A DNA stretch of 40,521 bases from Prochlorococcus sp. AG-335-I21 (GCA_003282225.1 QBZO01000006.1:1-40521); one strand, 5' to 3'. Positions 17,450-27,054 are shown, numbered from the stretch's first letter. Translations and numbers: made by a program. The notes: a model not told the origin generated them from the sequence alone.

Positions 17450-17968
17450 ATGCTTTTAGCTTTTGATGCAAAACAGAAACTTAAACTTTCTGTTACGAGG
17501 AATAAAGAATATCTTTCTAGGTATCTTTTGGAGGAAGAAAGAGTTGTTGGAGCAATGCTAGACCCAAATAAATTAGAACCTGAAGGGGAAGGAATGTATA
17601 AGTATACTGTAACAAGTTTCAAGGTTTTTCAATTAGATGTTAAACCTGTTGTATCAATTGCAGTTGAGAATAAAGAGGGTGTTTTAAAAATGACTGCACT
17701 TGATAGTAAATTAGATGGTTTAGGAATGGTTGAAGACTTTAATTTAATTTTGAAAGCAAATTTGGAGGCAACTGATTTTGGGTTAGAAGGTGAAGCCTTA
17801 CTCGGAGTTTCAGTAAGTCAACCACCTCTTTTGAAACTTTTGCCAAAGAAAATTTTAGAATCTACAGGTCATTCAGTATTGAATGGAATATTATTAGGAA
17901 TAAAATCTAGAGTTCAACAACAATTAATAAAAGATTTTGTAAATTGGTATGAATTAAATCAGATTTAA
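17450..17968 (+). CDS. DUF1997 family protein
   Basis: This is a 172-residue protein that I assign to DUF1997, a family of cyanobacteria and plastids without a proven function. It is mostly beta-strand in the first 120 residues ([23 protein letters not shown]) and then has an amphipathic helical end ([16 protein letters not shown]), a layout like a lipid- or ligand-binding cup. A strong GGAGG lies 9-10 bases before the ATG, rare in this window. Its last 15 bp overlap the end of the convergent rnhB gene. Confidence 0.75.
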   Translation: MLLAFDAKQKLKLSVTRNKEYLSRYLLEEERVVGAMLDPNKLEPEGEGMYKYTVTSFKVFQLDVKPVVSIAVENKEGVLKMTALDSKLDGLGMVEDFNLILKANLEATDFGLEGEALLGVSVSQPPLLKLLPKKILESTGHSVLNGILLGIKSRVQQQLIKDFVNWYELNQI

Positions 17969-18535
17969 CTTATTCAAGAAACTTTTTCTATGGAGATTCG
18001 TTAGTCCATTTTCTTTAAGACTTGAAAAATGTTGTTTGGTACCATATCCTTTATTTTTAAATATGAAATATCCAGGATATTTTCTTTCTAATCTTTCCAT
18101 CAAAGAGTCACGCATAACTTTAGCAATTATGCTTGCAGTAGCTATTGAAATCAATTTAGAATCACCCGAAATTATATTTCTTTGATTACCCTTCCAAAGT
18201 CTTAATGGTAATGGGCCGTCAATTAATAGTTCAGATGGCGTATTTTTTAACTTTTTAACTGCTCTAATCATTGAAAGCTCAGTTGCATATCTTATCCCCA
18301 ACAAATCTATCTCTCTTACTGAAGACTGCCCTAAACCGTAATCTGATGATAATGCAATAATTCTAGGAAAGACATCCTTTCTTTTTTTGGGAGTTAATTT
18401 TTTACTATCATTAACCCCTAATTTCTTGAGAGTTAATTCATTTTCCTTAGTAAGAACTATCGCAGCAGAAAATACAGGTCCAAAAACCGAACCACGACCT
18501 ACTTCGTCAATACCTATCTCAGAATCTTTATTCAA
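17954..18535 (-). CDS. rnhB: ribonuclease HII
   Basis: This is a 193-residue RNase HII, which removes RNA from RNA/DNA hybrids and single ribonucleotides from DNA. The start [14 protein letters not shown] contains the catalytic Asp-Glu pair; further acidic residues are in LLIDGPLPL and [10 protein letters not shown]. The start is TTG at 18535, eight bases inside the end of rne in another frame, so it is probably co-translated with rne. Its 3' end overlaps the DUF1997 gene by 15 bp on the opposite strand. Confidence 0.94.
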   Translation of the reverse strand: MNKDSEIGIDEVGRGSVFGPVFSAAIVLTKENELTLKKLGVNDSKKLTPKKRKDVFPRIIALSSDYGLGQSSVREIDLLGIRYATELSMIRAVKKLKNTPSELLIDGPLPLRLWKGNQRNIISGDSKLISIATASIIAKVMRDSLMERLERKYPGYFIFKNKGYGTKQHFSSLKENGLTNLHRKSFLNKLNLI

Positions 18536-20345
18536 TATTTGCAGATGATCTTCTTCTTTTTCTTCTTGAAATATTCATTTCATCTGTTGTTTCTATTTCC
18601 TCGTTCTCATTGGTTACTTTTGGCAATTTTTTGTCCGGATTCACTTCTTTAGAGTAATCTGCATCAACCTCTTCTTTTGAATCAAAAGTTGAGGTTATTT
18701 TATTTGTTTTCTCACTTGCAACTTTATTATTTGTTTTTACATTTTGCCCAGAAGTAGTTTTCCCCTTGTTCTGAATATCTTCCAAACGTACTATGTGATT
18801 ACTACTTAGATATTCTTTTCCTAATTTAATTAATGGATTAATACCCAATTGGCTATAAACAATTTTTTCATCATTATTGAGCTCAACTGTGATTACTTTC
18901 TTTTCTCTACGATTATTTGTATTAGGTACTTCATTATCATTTTCCCTTTTATTGGAATGATCATCGTCTTTATTGGCATTTTTGGTTTTAGTAAACTCTT
19001 CCTTAATGATCGTTTCCTGATTTTCAATTAATTGAATGGGAGTTAAATCTGGGATTTTAGTCTCAATCATTTTACTGGATTTGTTTATATTTTGATTAGT
19101 TTTAAAAGAATTATTTTTATAATTTGGTAAATTTTCTGTATGCCCTAATCCATTGCAGTTATTACATTTAGTGCCAAATAATTCATATATATTTTGACCT
19201 TGTCTTTTTCTTGTTAATTCAACTAAACCTAACTCAGTTAATTGAGCTATCTGTGGCCTTGCTGAATCATCTTTAATGGCTAAAGTAAATTGCTCAAGTA
19301 ACTGAAATTGATCTCTTCGAGATTCCATATCTATAAAATCTATAACTAAAACTCCCCCAATATTTCTTAATTTCATTTGCCTAGAAATTTCTATAGCTGC
19401 CTCACAATTCGTCCATAAAACAGTTTGTCTTGAATTAGCTGATCTTGTGAAAGATCCAGAATTAACGTCAATTACTGTCAATGCTTCAGTAGGTTCAATA
19501 ATTATGTAACCTCCTGAAGGTAAATCTACTCTTGGCTGAAGCGCCTTTTGAATAGTTTTATTAATTTGGTATTTTTCTAAAATATGTTCATTTATTTCAT
19601 TATTATGAAAAACAAGATCCACATTAGAGTCATTATTAACTAAAAAGTCTTTTGCTTTTTCAAGAGCGATTTTATTATCAATTACGATTTTATTAGTTGA
19701 TGATTTGATGCAATCTCTTAAAATTTTTAATGAAAAATCCTCATCTCTACTTACTAAATTTGGTGGATGAGTATTCTCTGAATTTTTTAATACTTTATCC
19801 CATTGTTGAATTAAATTTTCTAAATCTTCAATAAGTAATTCTTCTTTGATTTGTTTGGCTTCAGTTCGAAGTAATAAACCTGTGCTGGGCGGTTTAATTA
19901 AAACTCCAAGAGCTCTTAAACGACTTCTTTCAGTCTCAGTATTTATCTTCCTAGAAATATTGACACCTTGTCCATAGGGTTGCAATATTAAATATTTACC
20001 AGGCAATGAGATATTGCCTGTAAGTCTAGGTCCTTTATTTCCAGTCGGTTCTTTCATTACTTGTACGAGAACTTTTTGTTTTGGTTCAAGAAGTTCAGTA
20101 ATTCCTACAACACCTTTTTTTAATCTTAATGGACCTAGATCTGATACATGAATAAAGCCATTTTTTTCACTTTCTCCAATATCTATAAAGGCAGCATCAA
20201 TCCCTGGAAGGACATTTTCAACAGTTCCTAAAAAAATATCCCCGATTTGATATTGACCTTGTGCGACGATTAATTCATCAACTTGATCATCTGTGAGTAG
20301 TGCTGCTATACGCGCCTGCTCAGCTATTACAATTTGCTGAGACAT
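18528..20345 (-). CDS. rne: ribonuclease E/G, cyanobacterial type
   Basis: This is a 605-residue endoribonuclease of mRNA decay and rRNA processing. An S1 RNA-binding domain lies within residues about 35-120, followed by the RNase H-like/DNase I-like catalytic core with metal ligands in VIDVNSGSF (about 295) and VIDFIDMES (about 336), then the zinc-link CNNCNG near 395. Residues about 410-605 are a low-complexity tail rich in N, K, E and T that ends [14 protein letters not shown] short Arg-rich C-terminal motif of this kind is reported to bind polynucleotide phosphorylase in cyanobacteria. It has a long upstream region (299 bp divergent from dapL), where RNase E autoregulation through its 5' UTR is plausible. 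Confidence 0.95.
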   Translation of the reverse strand: MSQQIVIAEQARIAALLTDDQVDELIVAQGQYQIGDIFLGTVENVLPGIDAAFIDIGESEKNGFIHVSDLGPLRLKKGVVGITELLEPKQKVLVQVMKEPTGNKGPRLTGNISLPGKYLILQPYGQGVNISRKINTETERSRLRALGVLIKPPSTGLLLRTEAKQIKEELLIEDLENLIQQWDKVLKNSENTHPPNLVSRDEDFSLKILRDCIKSSTNKIVIDNKIALEKAKDFLVNNDSNVDLVFHNNEINEHILEKYQINKTIQKALQPRVDLPSGGYIIIEPTEALTVIDVNSGSFTRSANSRQTVLWTNCEAAIEISRQMKLRNIGGVLVIDFIDMESRRDQFQLLEQFTLAIKDDSARPQIAQLTELGLVELTRKRQGQNIYELFGTKCNNCNGLGHTENLPNYKNNSFKTNQNINKSSKMIETKIPDLTPIQLIENQETIIKEEFTKTKNANKDDDHSNKRENDNEVPNTNNRREKKVITVELNNDEKIVYSQLGINPLIKLGKEYLSSNHIVRLEDIQNKGKTTSGQNVKTNNKVASEKTNKITSTFDSKEEVDADYSKEVNPDKKLPKVTNENEEIETTDEMNISRRKRRRSSANIE

Positions 20346-20644
20346 AAAATGTTTTGAAGTATGTTTTGAATTTTTGAAAATCGATAAAAAGTTAATAATT
20401 ATATATTTAATTATTCGCTAGCAATTTCTTGAAAGCTTAATTTATTAGATTTTTAAAATAATTAGTAGCAGTTTTATTTGCTAAATGTTTAAGTTTTAGA
20501 CGACTTTCAAACGATTTGAAATTGATTAATAGCTATGATTATTTCTTTAATTAAATCATAACCACCTTTATATTAACATCTAATTCCCGCTTAAGTACAT
20601 TGTCCATTATTCTTGTATAGGTTAAGTGTAGAAATTTTTTTAAA
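20346..20644. promoter_or_regulatory. rne/dapL divergent spacer with a 7 bp inverted repeat
   Basis: This 299 bp AT-rich spacer must hold both promoters and probably a long rne 5' UTR. One clear element is TATGATT (20534-20540) and AATCATA (20554-20560), a perfect 7 bp inverted repeat with a 13-base gap. Several U-rich single-stranded stretches suit RNase E cleavage. I see no small gene or tRNA. Confidence 0.35.
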
Positions 20645-21871
20645 GTGGTTAAAGTCAACGAAAATTATTTAAAACTCAAAGCAGGATATTTATTTCCTGA
20701 AATTTCAAAAAGAGTTAATAACTATACTCAAGCTAATAGCAATTCGAAAGTCATTAAGCTTGGAATAGGTGATGTAACGGAGCCGTTACCTAAAGCTTGT
20801 GTTAATGCTATGGGAGAAGCATTAAATGAAATGGGAACAAATAACGGATTTAAAGGTTACGGCCCAGAGCAAGGATATGGATGGCTTAGGGAAAAAATTT
20901 CTGTAAATGATTTTATTTCAAGAGGGTGTCAAATCTCATCGGAAGAAATATTTGTTTCTGATGGTTCAAAATGCGATAGCAGCAATATTTTAGATATTCT
21001 TGGGGATGATAATTTAATTGCCGTAACTGATCCGGTTTATCCTGTTTATGTCGATACTAATGTGATGACTGGGAGAACAGGAGAAACACTTCAAAATGGT
21101 ATTTATCAAGGATTAGTATATTTAGCGATTAATGAAGAAAATAATTTTCAACCTGAAATCCCAAAAAAGAAAGTTGATATTGTTTATCTTTGTTTTCCAA
21201 ATAATCCAACTGGGGCAACAATTACTAAACAAGAATTGAAAAAATGGGTTGATTATGCCATCGAAAACAAGTCTTTGATTCTTTTCGATGCAGCTTATGA
21301 AGCTTTTATTCAAGACAAAAATATTCCTCATTCAATATATGAGATTGAGGGAGCAAAAAATTGTGCCATCGAATTTAGATCTTTCTCAAAAAATGCAGGA
21401 TTTACCGGAGTTAGATGCGCTTATACAGTAATTCCAAAAAATCTATCAGGACAAAATTCAAAAGGGGATAAAATTGATTTATGGTCATTATGGAATAGGC
21501 GTCAATGTACTAAATTTAATGGAGTTAGCTATATCGTACAAAGAGGAGCTGAGGCGGTATATTCTTCGCAAGGTAAAAAAGAGGTTAATTCTTTAATTGA
21601 CTTTTATATGAAAAATGCAGAAATTATGCAAAAAAAGCTCAGAAGTGCAGGTTTTAAAGTTTATGGAGGTGATAATGCACCATATGTTTGGATAAAAGTA
21701 CCAGATAGAATGACTTCTTGGGACTTTTTTGATTATTTACTTGAAAAAGCTGATGTCGTAGGCACCCCAGGAAGTGGATTTGGATTGGCGGGTGAGGGCT
21801 ATTTTCGATTATCTGCTTTCAATTCAAGATTGAATGTTAATAATGCAATGGAACGAATAATTAATATATAA
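20645..21871 (+). CDS. dapL: LL-diaminopimelate aminotransferase
   Basis: This is a 408-residue PLP enzyme that makes LL-diaminopimelate directly from tetrahydrodipicolinate for lysine and peptidoglycan, the short route used by cyanobacteria, plants and chlamydiae. Visible motifs are [32 protein letters not shown], and the PLP-lysine segment [10 protein letters not shown] near residue 248. The ending [15 protein letters not shown] is typical of class I aminotransferases. It starts with GTG at 20645, and the family N-terminus [19 protein letters not shown] supports that start. clpS follows after 38 bp. Confidence 0.96.
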   Translation: MVKVNENYLKLKAGYLFPEISKRVNNYTQANSNSKVIKLGIGDVTEPLPKACVNAMGEALNEMGTNNGFKGYGPEQGYGWLREKISVNDFISRGCQISSEEIFVSDGSKCDSSNILDILGDDNLIAVTDPVYPVYVDTNVMTGRTGETLQNGIYQGLVYLAINEENNFQPEIPKKKVDIVYLCFPNNPTGATITKQELKKWVDYAIENKSLILFDAAYEAFIQDKNIPHSIYEIEGAKNCAIEFRSFSKNAGFTGVRCAYTVIPKNLSGQNSKGDKIDLWSLWNRRQCTKFNGVSYIVQRGAEAVYSSQGKKEVNSLIDFYMKNAEIMQKKLRSAGFKVYGGDNAPYVWIKVPDRMTSWDFFDYLLEKADVVGTPGSGFGLAGEGYFRLSAFNSRLNVNNAMERIINI

Positions 21872-21909
21872 TAATTAATAGATTTTCTTGTAATTACAAT
21901 CAAAAAGTA

Positions 21910-22227
21910 ATGTCAAATATAAAGTTTGAAAAAGGGGAAAATAATAACACAGCAGTGTTGGAGAAAAAAACAGCTGCGTTAAAAAACAAATCACCAAAAT
22001 ACAAAGTTTTACTTCATAATGACCCCGTTAATTCAATGGAGTATGTCACTAATGCACTTAGAGAGGTAGTGCCACAATTAAGTGAGCAAGATGCTATTTC
22101 TATTATGCTTGAGGCTCATAATACTGGTGTTGGTTTAGTTATCGTATGTGATTTGGAGCCGGCTGAATTTTATTCAGAATCTTTAAAATCAAAAGGTATA
22201 TCAAGTTCAATTGAAAAAGAAGATTAA
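21910..22227 (+). CDS. clpS: ClpS, ATP-dependent Clp protease adaptor
   Basis: This is a 105-residue ClpS. An unstructured N-terminal arm (about 25 residues) precedes the core KYKVLLHNDPVNSMEYV, with the N-degron-binding HNDPVN motif, and GLVIVCDLEPAEFY. It delivers N-end-rule substrates to ClpC/ClpA. No clp gene is adjacent. It is located just after dapL on the same strand and may share its transcript. Confidence 0.94.
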   Translation: MSNIKFEKGENNNTAVLEKKTAALKNKSPKYKVLLHNDPVNSMEYVTNALREVVPQLSEQDAISIMLEAHNTGVGLVIVCDLEPAEFYSESLKSKGISSSIEKED

Positions 22228-22262
22228 TTATCTCCTTATTAATGAATTAGTTTTAAATACTT

Positions 22263-23903
22263 TTAAACTTTTGCTGCAGTAAGTTTTCTTTCTGCTAATT
22301 TACGAACCTTTAACGAATCATCTAAGGATGATTTACCATAATTTCTTTCCAAAATATTAATAACTGTTTTTCCAAATTCGTCATCTTTATTATCAAAAGC
22401 TTCTAAACATACCTCTCCCAGTTTTTTACCAAGAGGACCAGGATTCCATAAAAGTTTTCTTGCTGTCCAAGGCATCATACTCATTGGATTGTAACTAGGT
22501 TTTAATATATTATTTTCTATAGCGTACTTTTCTAAAAGAGTATGTGGTTGCAAACCTATAAAAAATATTGCTGGATCTACTAAACCTTTCCCAAAGATAT
22601 TTTCTAACTCTCTATGGTAAGCAATAGTTTGTTTAATTGTGTTAGGGGTTTCATCAAAAACATTAAATGAGTAATTCACTGAGACATGATTTCTAAACCC
22701 TGCCTCAACAAGCAATCTACAATTTTCAAGTACAGTTTTAAGGTTATATGCTAATCTCATTTTTCTAACAAGTTCCTGAGATCCTGATGTAATCCCGATC
22801 TCAAAATAACTCATTCCTGTATCAACCATTAATTGAGCTAATTCACGATCAATATTATCGGCTCTAATATATGCCGCCCACTTAAGATCAGTCCAACCCT
22901 GATCTTTTATAGCTTGAAGAAGTAATTTCGCATCTTGAATATGATTCTTTGTTGGAATGAATTGAGCATCAGTAAACCAAAAACCTCTAACGCCCATCTC
23001 GTAAAGTTGCTTCATTTCTTCAATAATTTCATTTATGGGATTAACTCGAACTTTTTTACCCTCTACAACTCCATAAACGCAAAAACAACAATTATGTGGA
23101 CAACCTCTTTTAGTTTGAACTCCTACATAATAATCACCACCTTCAATGTACCAATCAAATTCAGCCCAAATAGATTTAATATATTTATAGTTGCAAGCTG
23201 TTTTAATTGTTCCGGATGGCTGCTCATGTATTAATTTATTTCTAGGTTTTTGCCCAGCAAGATAACATCTTTCTTCGATAATAGAATCACCCTTAATAAC
23301 TTTTTCGATAAGGTTCTCACCTTCTCCAACAGAGATTATTGTACCTTTAGGTAATAATTTACCTAGTTGTTCGTAGAAAACGCTTACAGCTCCTCCTCCT
23401 AAAATCACTTTTACAGATTTGTTATATTTCTGAGCTCTATTGAGACCCATTTTAACTAAGGATGTATTTCTATTTATTTCTTCATAATGTGATGTTATTA
23501 ACTTTAGACCTCCCCAAGCACCTCTAATTTTTTTTAAAATATTATTTGAGTAAAAAACTTCAAATGAGTTCTGCAACGGGTTGCCGCTTCTTCCGTCAAC
23601 TGGTGCGTATATTTGTATGTCCCTCCAAGAATAAACGATTAGGTGAGGTCTGAATTGGTCAATTCTTCTTTTTAAATATTTAGAAACTTTATTTAGAGGT
23701 ACTATTGCTAGATCTATGAATTGTTGTTTTATCTCAGGGAAACACTTATGAATATGATCCGCTAAATAAATAGGCCCTATTGGAAATATCGGGTTGCATG
23801 GGAGTCTAACAATGAGAACTTTTCTAAATTCTCTATTGGACTCTTTAGCTATATTTTTTAAAGGAAAGTTAAACTCCATAAAAGAGATTTCAAATGATCT
23901 CAT
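22263..23903 (-). CDS. radical SAM protein with N-terminal B12-binding-like domain, unknown substrate
   Basis: This is a 546-residue protein. Residues about 25-215 resemble a cobalamin-binding Rossmann-like domain (KVLIVRLPCNPIFPIGPIYLADHI, later VILGGGAVSVFYEQL and SVGEGE). The radical SAM core begins near 265 with CPHNCCFC (CxxxCxxC) and continues with GFWFTDAQFIP, FEIGITSGSQELVRKMR and the usual beta-alpha barrel features. There is no His in the DxHxxG position that would base-off bind B12, so cobalamin use is uncertain. I do not recognise a characterised orthologue. It stands alone between clpS and the glycosyltransferases, with 79 bp to the next gene. Confidence 0.83.
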   Translation of the reverse strand: MRSFEISFMEFNFPLKNIAKESNREFRKVLIVRLPCNPIFPIGPIYLADHIHKCFPEIKQQFIDLAIVPLNKVSKYLKRRIDQFRPHLIVYSWRDIQIYAPVDGRSGNPLQNSFEVFYSNNILKKIRGAWGGLKLITSHYEEINRNTSLVKMGLNRAQKYNKSVKVILGGGAVSVFYEQLGKLLPKGTIISVGEGENLIEKVIKGDSIIEERCYLAGQKPRNKLIHEQPSGTIKTACNYKYIKSIWAEFDWYIEGGDYYVGVQTKRGCPHNCCFCVYGVVEGKKVRVNPINEIIEEMKQLYEMGVRGFWFTDAQFIPTKNHIQDAKLLLQAIKDQGWTDLKWAAYIRADNIDRELAQLMVDTGMSYFEIGITSGSQELVRKMRLAYNLKTVLENCRLLVEAGFRNHVSVNYSFNVFDETPNTIKQTIAYHRELENIFGKGLVDPAIFFIGLQPHTLLEKYAIENNILKPSYNPMSMMPWTARKLLWNPGPLGKKLGEVCLEAFDNKDDEFGKTVINILERNYGKSSLDDSLKVRKLAERKLTAAKV

Positions 23904-23982
23904 GTTAAGAATCTAACTATTTTATTACCCTTTCGGTGATTTTTTTAAATTAAATTCTGAAAAAATTTAACTCTATTTTTAG

Positions 23983-25074
23983 TTAAATGTCTGAAATCAT
24001 ATATTTCCAACAAACATTTAGAAGTTTAATACCATCTATCCATCTTGATATATTTGGTGCTCCAGACCGCCTTGCATAATATCTGACAGGGTAATTTAAA
24101 ATTTTAATATTATTATTAGCCGCTTCAAAGATTATTGTAAAATCGCCAAAAGGATCTGACTTTGATTCCCAACTACCATTTTTTTTCATCAAATTAAAAA
24201 ACTTCCTCGAGAAAACTTTTGTTCCACATAGTGAATCAGATATGGGCTTGTTTATTAAAATTGATAAAAATATTGCAAAACATCTATTGCCAATATAATT
24301 TGCCCATCTCATGGCATCTTTTTCCATTGGGAAAGTTGTCCTAGTGCAATTTACTAATATATTTTCATTTTTTGTTGATTCCATTATGGCATCAATACTA
24401 TCATCAATATCTACGGTTAGGTCAGAATCAATAATTGCTAAAGTATCTCCAGTTGATATATTAAATCCTTCAACAACTGCGTTTTTCTTTCCCTTTGAAG
24501 TTTGTTTTAAAAGAGATATTTTAAAGTTTTGTGAGAAGTCTTTAGTAAGATTTTCCAACATTTGAAAAGTATTATCTTTACTATTTCCTTCAACAAATAT
24601 TATTTCGATTTTATTAGGTATTTTTTTAAATTTATTTAATGCTTTGATTAAAAGTTCTTTATTACCTTCTTCATTTCTTGCAGGAATAAGTATTGAAATC
24701 ATATGATCATTTAAATTTTCTTGATATTTATAAAATATGATTTCAATTTCAAATGCAAGGTGCTTAATTATTGGTAACTTACGCAAAGTATTTTTTATAG
24801 ATTGGGGAACTAATTTGGTTTGTATTGGAGTTAATTTTTTTGCTTTCCATCTGATAGATCTGTAATTATAGATTTCTGCTAATGATTCAACATCACATAA
24901 AGTAATTCTTGCTGTATTTGTTGTTCCCCTAAATATTCTGGAATCTAATTTAAGCCATCTTGTAATTGGTTCCCAAGTATTACCTCTAACTTTAAGAGAA
25001 ATAAATTCATTATTATCTTTAAATAATTGGTGGAGTTTATTGTTTGTTAAATTCCAAGTATTTACTGATTTCAT
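23983..25074 (-). CDS. GT2 family glycosyltransferase with a leftover methyltransferase-type N-terminus
   Basis: This is a 363-residue protein. The GT2 domain starts at about residue 125 (ISILIPARNEEGNKELL) and has VEGNSKDNT, a DSDLTVD nucleotide/metal motif, and an end ISRWIDGIKLLNVCWKY. Residues 1-120 (TWEPITRWLKL..., CDVESLAEIYNYRSIRW, LPIIKHLAFEIEIIF) look like the C-terminal tail of the methyltransferase half found in bifunctional class I SAM methyltransferase/GT2 proteins; the SAM-binding fold itself is absent. A stop codon lies two codons upstream of the ATG, so it is not hidden in frame. It is 35 bp downstream of the ArnT-like gene, probably the same transcript, with a role in cell-envelope glycans. 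Confidence 0.83.
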   Translation of the reverse strand: MKSVNTWNLTNNKLHQLFKDNNEFISLKVRGNTWEPITRWLKLDSRIFRGTTNTARITLCDVESLAEIYNYRSIRWKAKKLTPIQTKLVPQSIKNTLRKLPIIKHLAFEIEIIFYKYQENLNDHMISILIPARNEEGNKELLIKALNKFKKIPNKIEIIFVEGNSKDNTFQMLENLTKDFSQNFKISLLKQTSKGKKNAVVEGFNISTGDTLAIIDSDLTVDIDDSIDAIMESTKNENILVNCTRTTFPMEKDAMRWANYIGNRCFAIFLSILINKPISDSLCGTKVFSRKFFNLMKKNGSWESKSDPFGDFTIIFEAANNNIKILNYPVRYYARRSGAPNISRWIDGIKLLNVCWKYMISDI

Positions 25075-25109
25075 TTTTTAAAAATTTAACCATGATTTAT
25101 ATTAACTCA

Positions 25110-26657
25110 TTAGATTTTTTTGATTAATTTCCAAGGAAATATAACTTCATTCTCATAAATAATTTTAAAGGAGTCATCTTTTTTTTGATCTTCTTTTGGC
25201 AAGATGGACCAAGCTAGCTCTGATGTTTTTAAACTTTTGATGCTCTCAATTCCTTCTCCTAAATTAGGTGTTAGAAGAGCAATCCTAATGATTTTTGATT
25301 GTGAAACATTATTTATAATGCTGCTCTTGTCAACTTTAATTCGTCGACTATTGATTGTTTTCAAAGAAGAGATATTTTCCATAGTTTCTCTTAGTTCTCT
25401 CGAGCGGTCTGTAAAAAGACCTGATTGCAAAAAACAGGATGTCATTAAATAGGGTCCAATTATTAAAATAGATATTAATGTAGAGGTGCTTTGAGTTTTT
25501 TTAATAAAAGTCCAAGCTAAAGCAAACAGTACTAATCCACTAATTAAGAATGTATTCTCTTTGACATTAAAACTCATATTAGATTTGAATACGAAAAAAT
25601 AGATAAAAATTACTGAGACCAAAAATAATGGAATTATTCTTGAAGATACAAAAACAAAAATAAATTTAAATCTTTTTTCTTCTATTAAATACTTAAGGCC
25701 TATAAAGGCATTTAGGGATAATATTGAAGAAATTTGTAAAGGATAGTAAGGCGTTTTTGTGGAAAAACTACTTATCAAGATTATTAAAATTAAAGGGAAA
25801 TAAAATAAAATGAAACCTTGAGAATTTTTGCTTTTTAAACCATGAACTAATCCAATAATGGAAAATATGCTCCATGGGAGGAAAGAGACTGGGATATTCC
25901 ATAAATAGTAGTAAAAAGGATTTGTGAAAGTATTATCTTTAGATAAATTATTAAATTTATCTAGAAGGTGAAAAACAATATTTTTATCAATAAATGTATT
26001 TATAGAGGTTGTCCACCAAGCGAAGGGAGTAAAACCAATTATGAATCCAAGCCAAAAATATTTTGAAGTAAAAATATATTTTTTTTTAATCAGGTAAGGT
26101 AATAATGAAGTAATTGGTATCGCAACTAGAAAAGTCTTCATCATAAAAGCTAAACCGATCCAAAGCCCAAAAAGAGATATGTAAAATGATTCTTTTTTAC
26201 TGGTTGTTTTTACAATGGAAAATATTCCAATAGTTACTAGACAACTATAAATTAAATCTTGAGTAGCTAAATGAGAATAATCAAACCACAAAAAACTTGT
26301 AGAAAGAATAAGTGGTGATGCGATTGCAAACTTTTTACCTATTAATTCTTTATGTAATTTATAAGTGATGATTAACATAACTATTGATGAAATAGTTGTT
26401 GGTAAATAGGCTGCGAATAAATTTGCCCCAAATATCTCTTGTGATTTGGCAATTAGAAATTGTATACCTATTGTTCTATCTAAATAAAAATCTCCCCACC
26501 ATAAAGGAACTGTCCAATTTCCTTTTTCCAATATCCATCTAGCCTGTAATGCATAAAATCCTTCATCATAAGCTAAGTAACTTCTTTTACCAAAGTAGAA
26601 AATTAATGGAAAAAATATAAGTAATTTTAAAAAAAATTTGAAATTAATTTTCAACAT
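25110..26657 (-). CDS. ArnT/PMT-like integral membrane glycosyltransferase
   Basis: This is a 515-residue protein with about 10-12 hydrophobic helices. It has the GT-C signature: Asp-Glu in the first periplasmic loop (LAYDEGFYALQARWILEKG), then FYLDRTIGIQFLIAKSQEIFG. Relatives (ArnT, PMT_2) use polyprenyl-phosphate sugars to modify lipid A, proteins or other envelope molecules on the outer face of the membrane. The acceptor and sugar here are unknown. A soluble C-terminal domain (about 410-515) follows. It starts 27 bp after a decayed tRNA-Thr on the same strand and precedes the GT2 gene. Confidence 0.85.
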   Translation of the reverse strand: MLKINFKFFLKLLIFFPLIFYFGKRSYLAYDEGFYALQARWILEKGNWTVPLWWGDFYLDRTIGIQFLIAKSQEIFGANLFAAYLPTTISSIVMLIITYKLHKELIGKKFAIASPLILSTSFLWFDYSHLATQDLIYSCLVTIGIFSIVKTTSKKESFYISLFGLWIGLAFMMKTFLVAIPITSLLPYLIKKKYIFTSKYFWLGFIIGFTPFAWWTTSINTFIDKNIVFHLLDKFNNLSKDNTFTNPFYYYLWNIPVSFLPWSIFSIIGLVHGLKSKNSQGFILFYFPLILIILISSFSTKTPYYPLQISSILSLNAFIGLKYLIEEKRFKFIFVFVSSRIIPLFLVSVIFIYFFVFKSNMSFNVKENTFLISGLVLFALAWTFIKKTQSTSTLISILIIGPYLMTSCFLQSGLFTDRSRELRETMENISSLKTINSRRIKVDKSSIINNVSQSKIIRIALLTPNLGEGIESIKSLKTSELAWSILPKEDQKKDDSFKIIYENEVIFPWKLIKKI

Positions 26658-26684
26658 ATAAAAATTTGTTTTATTTAAGATAAA

Positions 26685-26756
26685 TGCCGATAGTTTGAAT
26701 TGAATAAATTACATGCTGCTAATGAAACAGTTGCTGTCCCGTTGAGCCACATCGGC
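26685..26756 (-). pseudogene. decayed tRNA-Thr (ancestral anticodon CGU)
   Basis: Read on the minus strand, 72 bases fit tRNA dimensions exactly: acceptor GCCGATG / TATCGGC (7 pairs, one G-U), U8, D-arm GCTC with loop AA-C-GGGA, 17-base anticodon arm, 5-base variable loop, and 17-base T-arm with TTCAATT-C, then A73; no CCA is encoded. Damage: C13-C22, A27-C43, A49-C65 and A53-C61 mismatches; anticodon loop TTCATTA where Thr(CGU) tRNAs read TTCGTAA. The acceptor and discriminator match what I know of bacterial tRNA-Thr(CGU), such as E. coli thrW. A functional tRNA is unlikely with both end pairs of the T-stem lost. Confidence 0.7.
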
Positions 26757-26810
26757 GATATTAAATTTTATTTTTTTCATATAGACTTAATTTTATATTT
26801 TAAAGAATAA

Positions 26811-27050
26811 ATGTCAAAAATTGACCCTGAATTAAAAAAAAAATTACTGAAAGAGACTCAGGCTCCATTCAAAGGCTTAAGAAGAATACTATGGATAGCT
26901 TTCTCTGGCTCTGCTTTTTTAGGCCTTCTAATAATGCTTGCTAATATTGCTGGTGGAAATGAAATACAGCAAAATAATCTTTTAATACAACTAGGAGCTT
27001 GTGCATTATTTCCTATCTTATTTTTCCTCGATAGAAATAAGGAAGATTAA
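26811..27050 (+). CDS. small membrane protein of the LPA1/Rep27 (DUF3493) type
   Basis: This is a 79-residue protein. A charged N-terminus ends in ETQAPFKGLRRILWIAFSGSA, a pattern I associate with DUF3493, later named Low PSII accumulation 1/Rep27. Two membrane segments follow, about residues 28-46 and 57-73, and the end is charged (LDRNKED). In plants and algae the domain is at the C-terminus of TPR proteins that help assemble or repair photosystem II; a similar role here is inferred only. It stops 4 bp before the convergent infB stop. Confidence 0.75.
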   Translation: MSKIDPELKKKLLKETQAPFKGLRRILWIAFSGSAFLGLLIMLANIAGGNEIQQNNLLIQLGACALFPILFFLDRNKED

Positions 27051-27054
27051 GTTT

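Noticed and set aside
26685-26756. Functional tRNA-Met/Ile with anticodon CAU
   Set aside because: The loop reads CAT at 34-36, but position 37 is T, the anticodon and T stems have A-C mismatches at their ends, and the acceptor stem is of Thr type. Decay of tRNA-Thr(CGU) explains it better.
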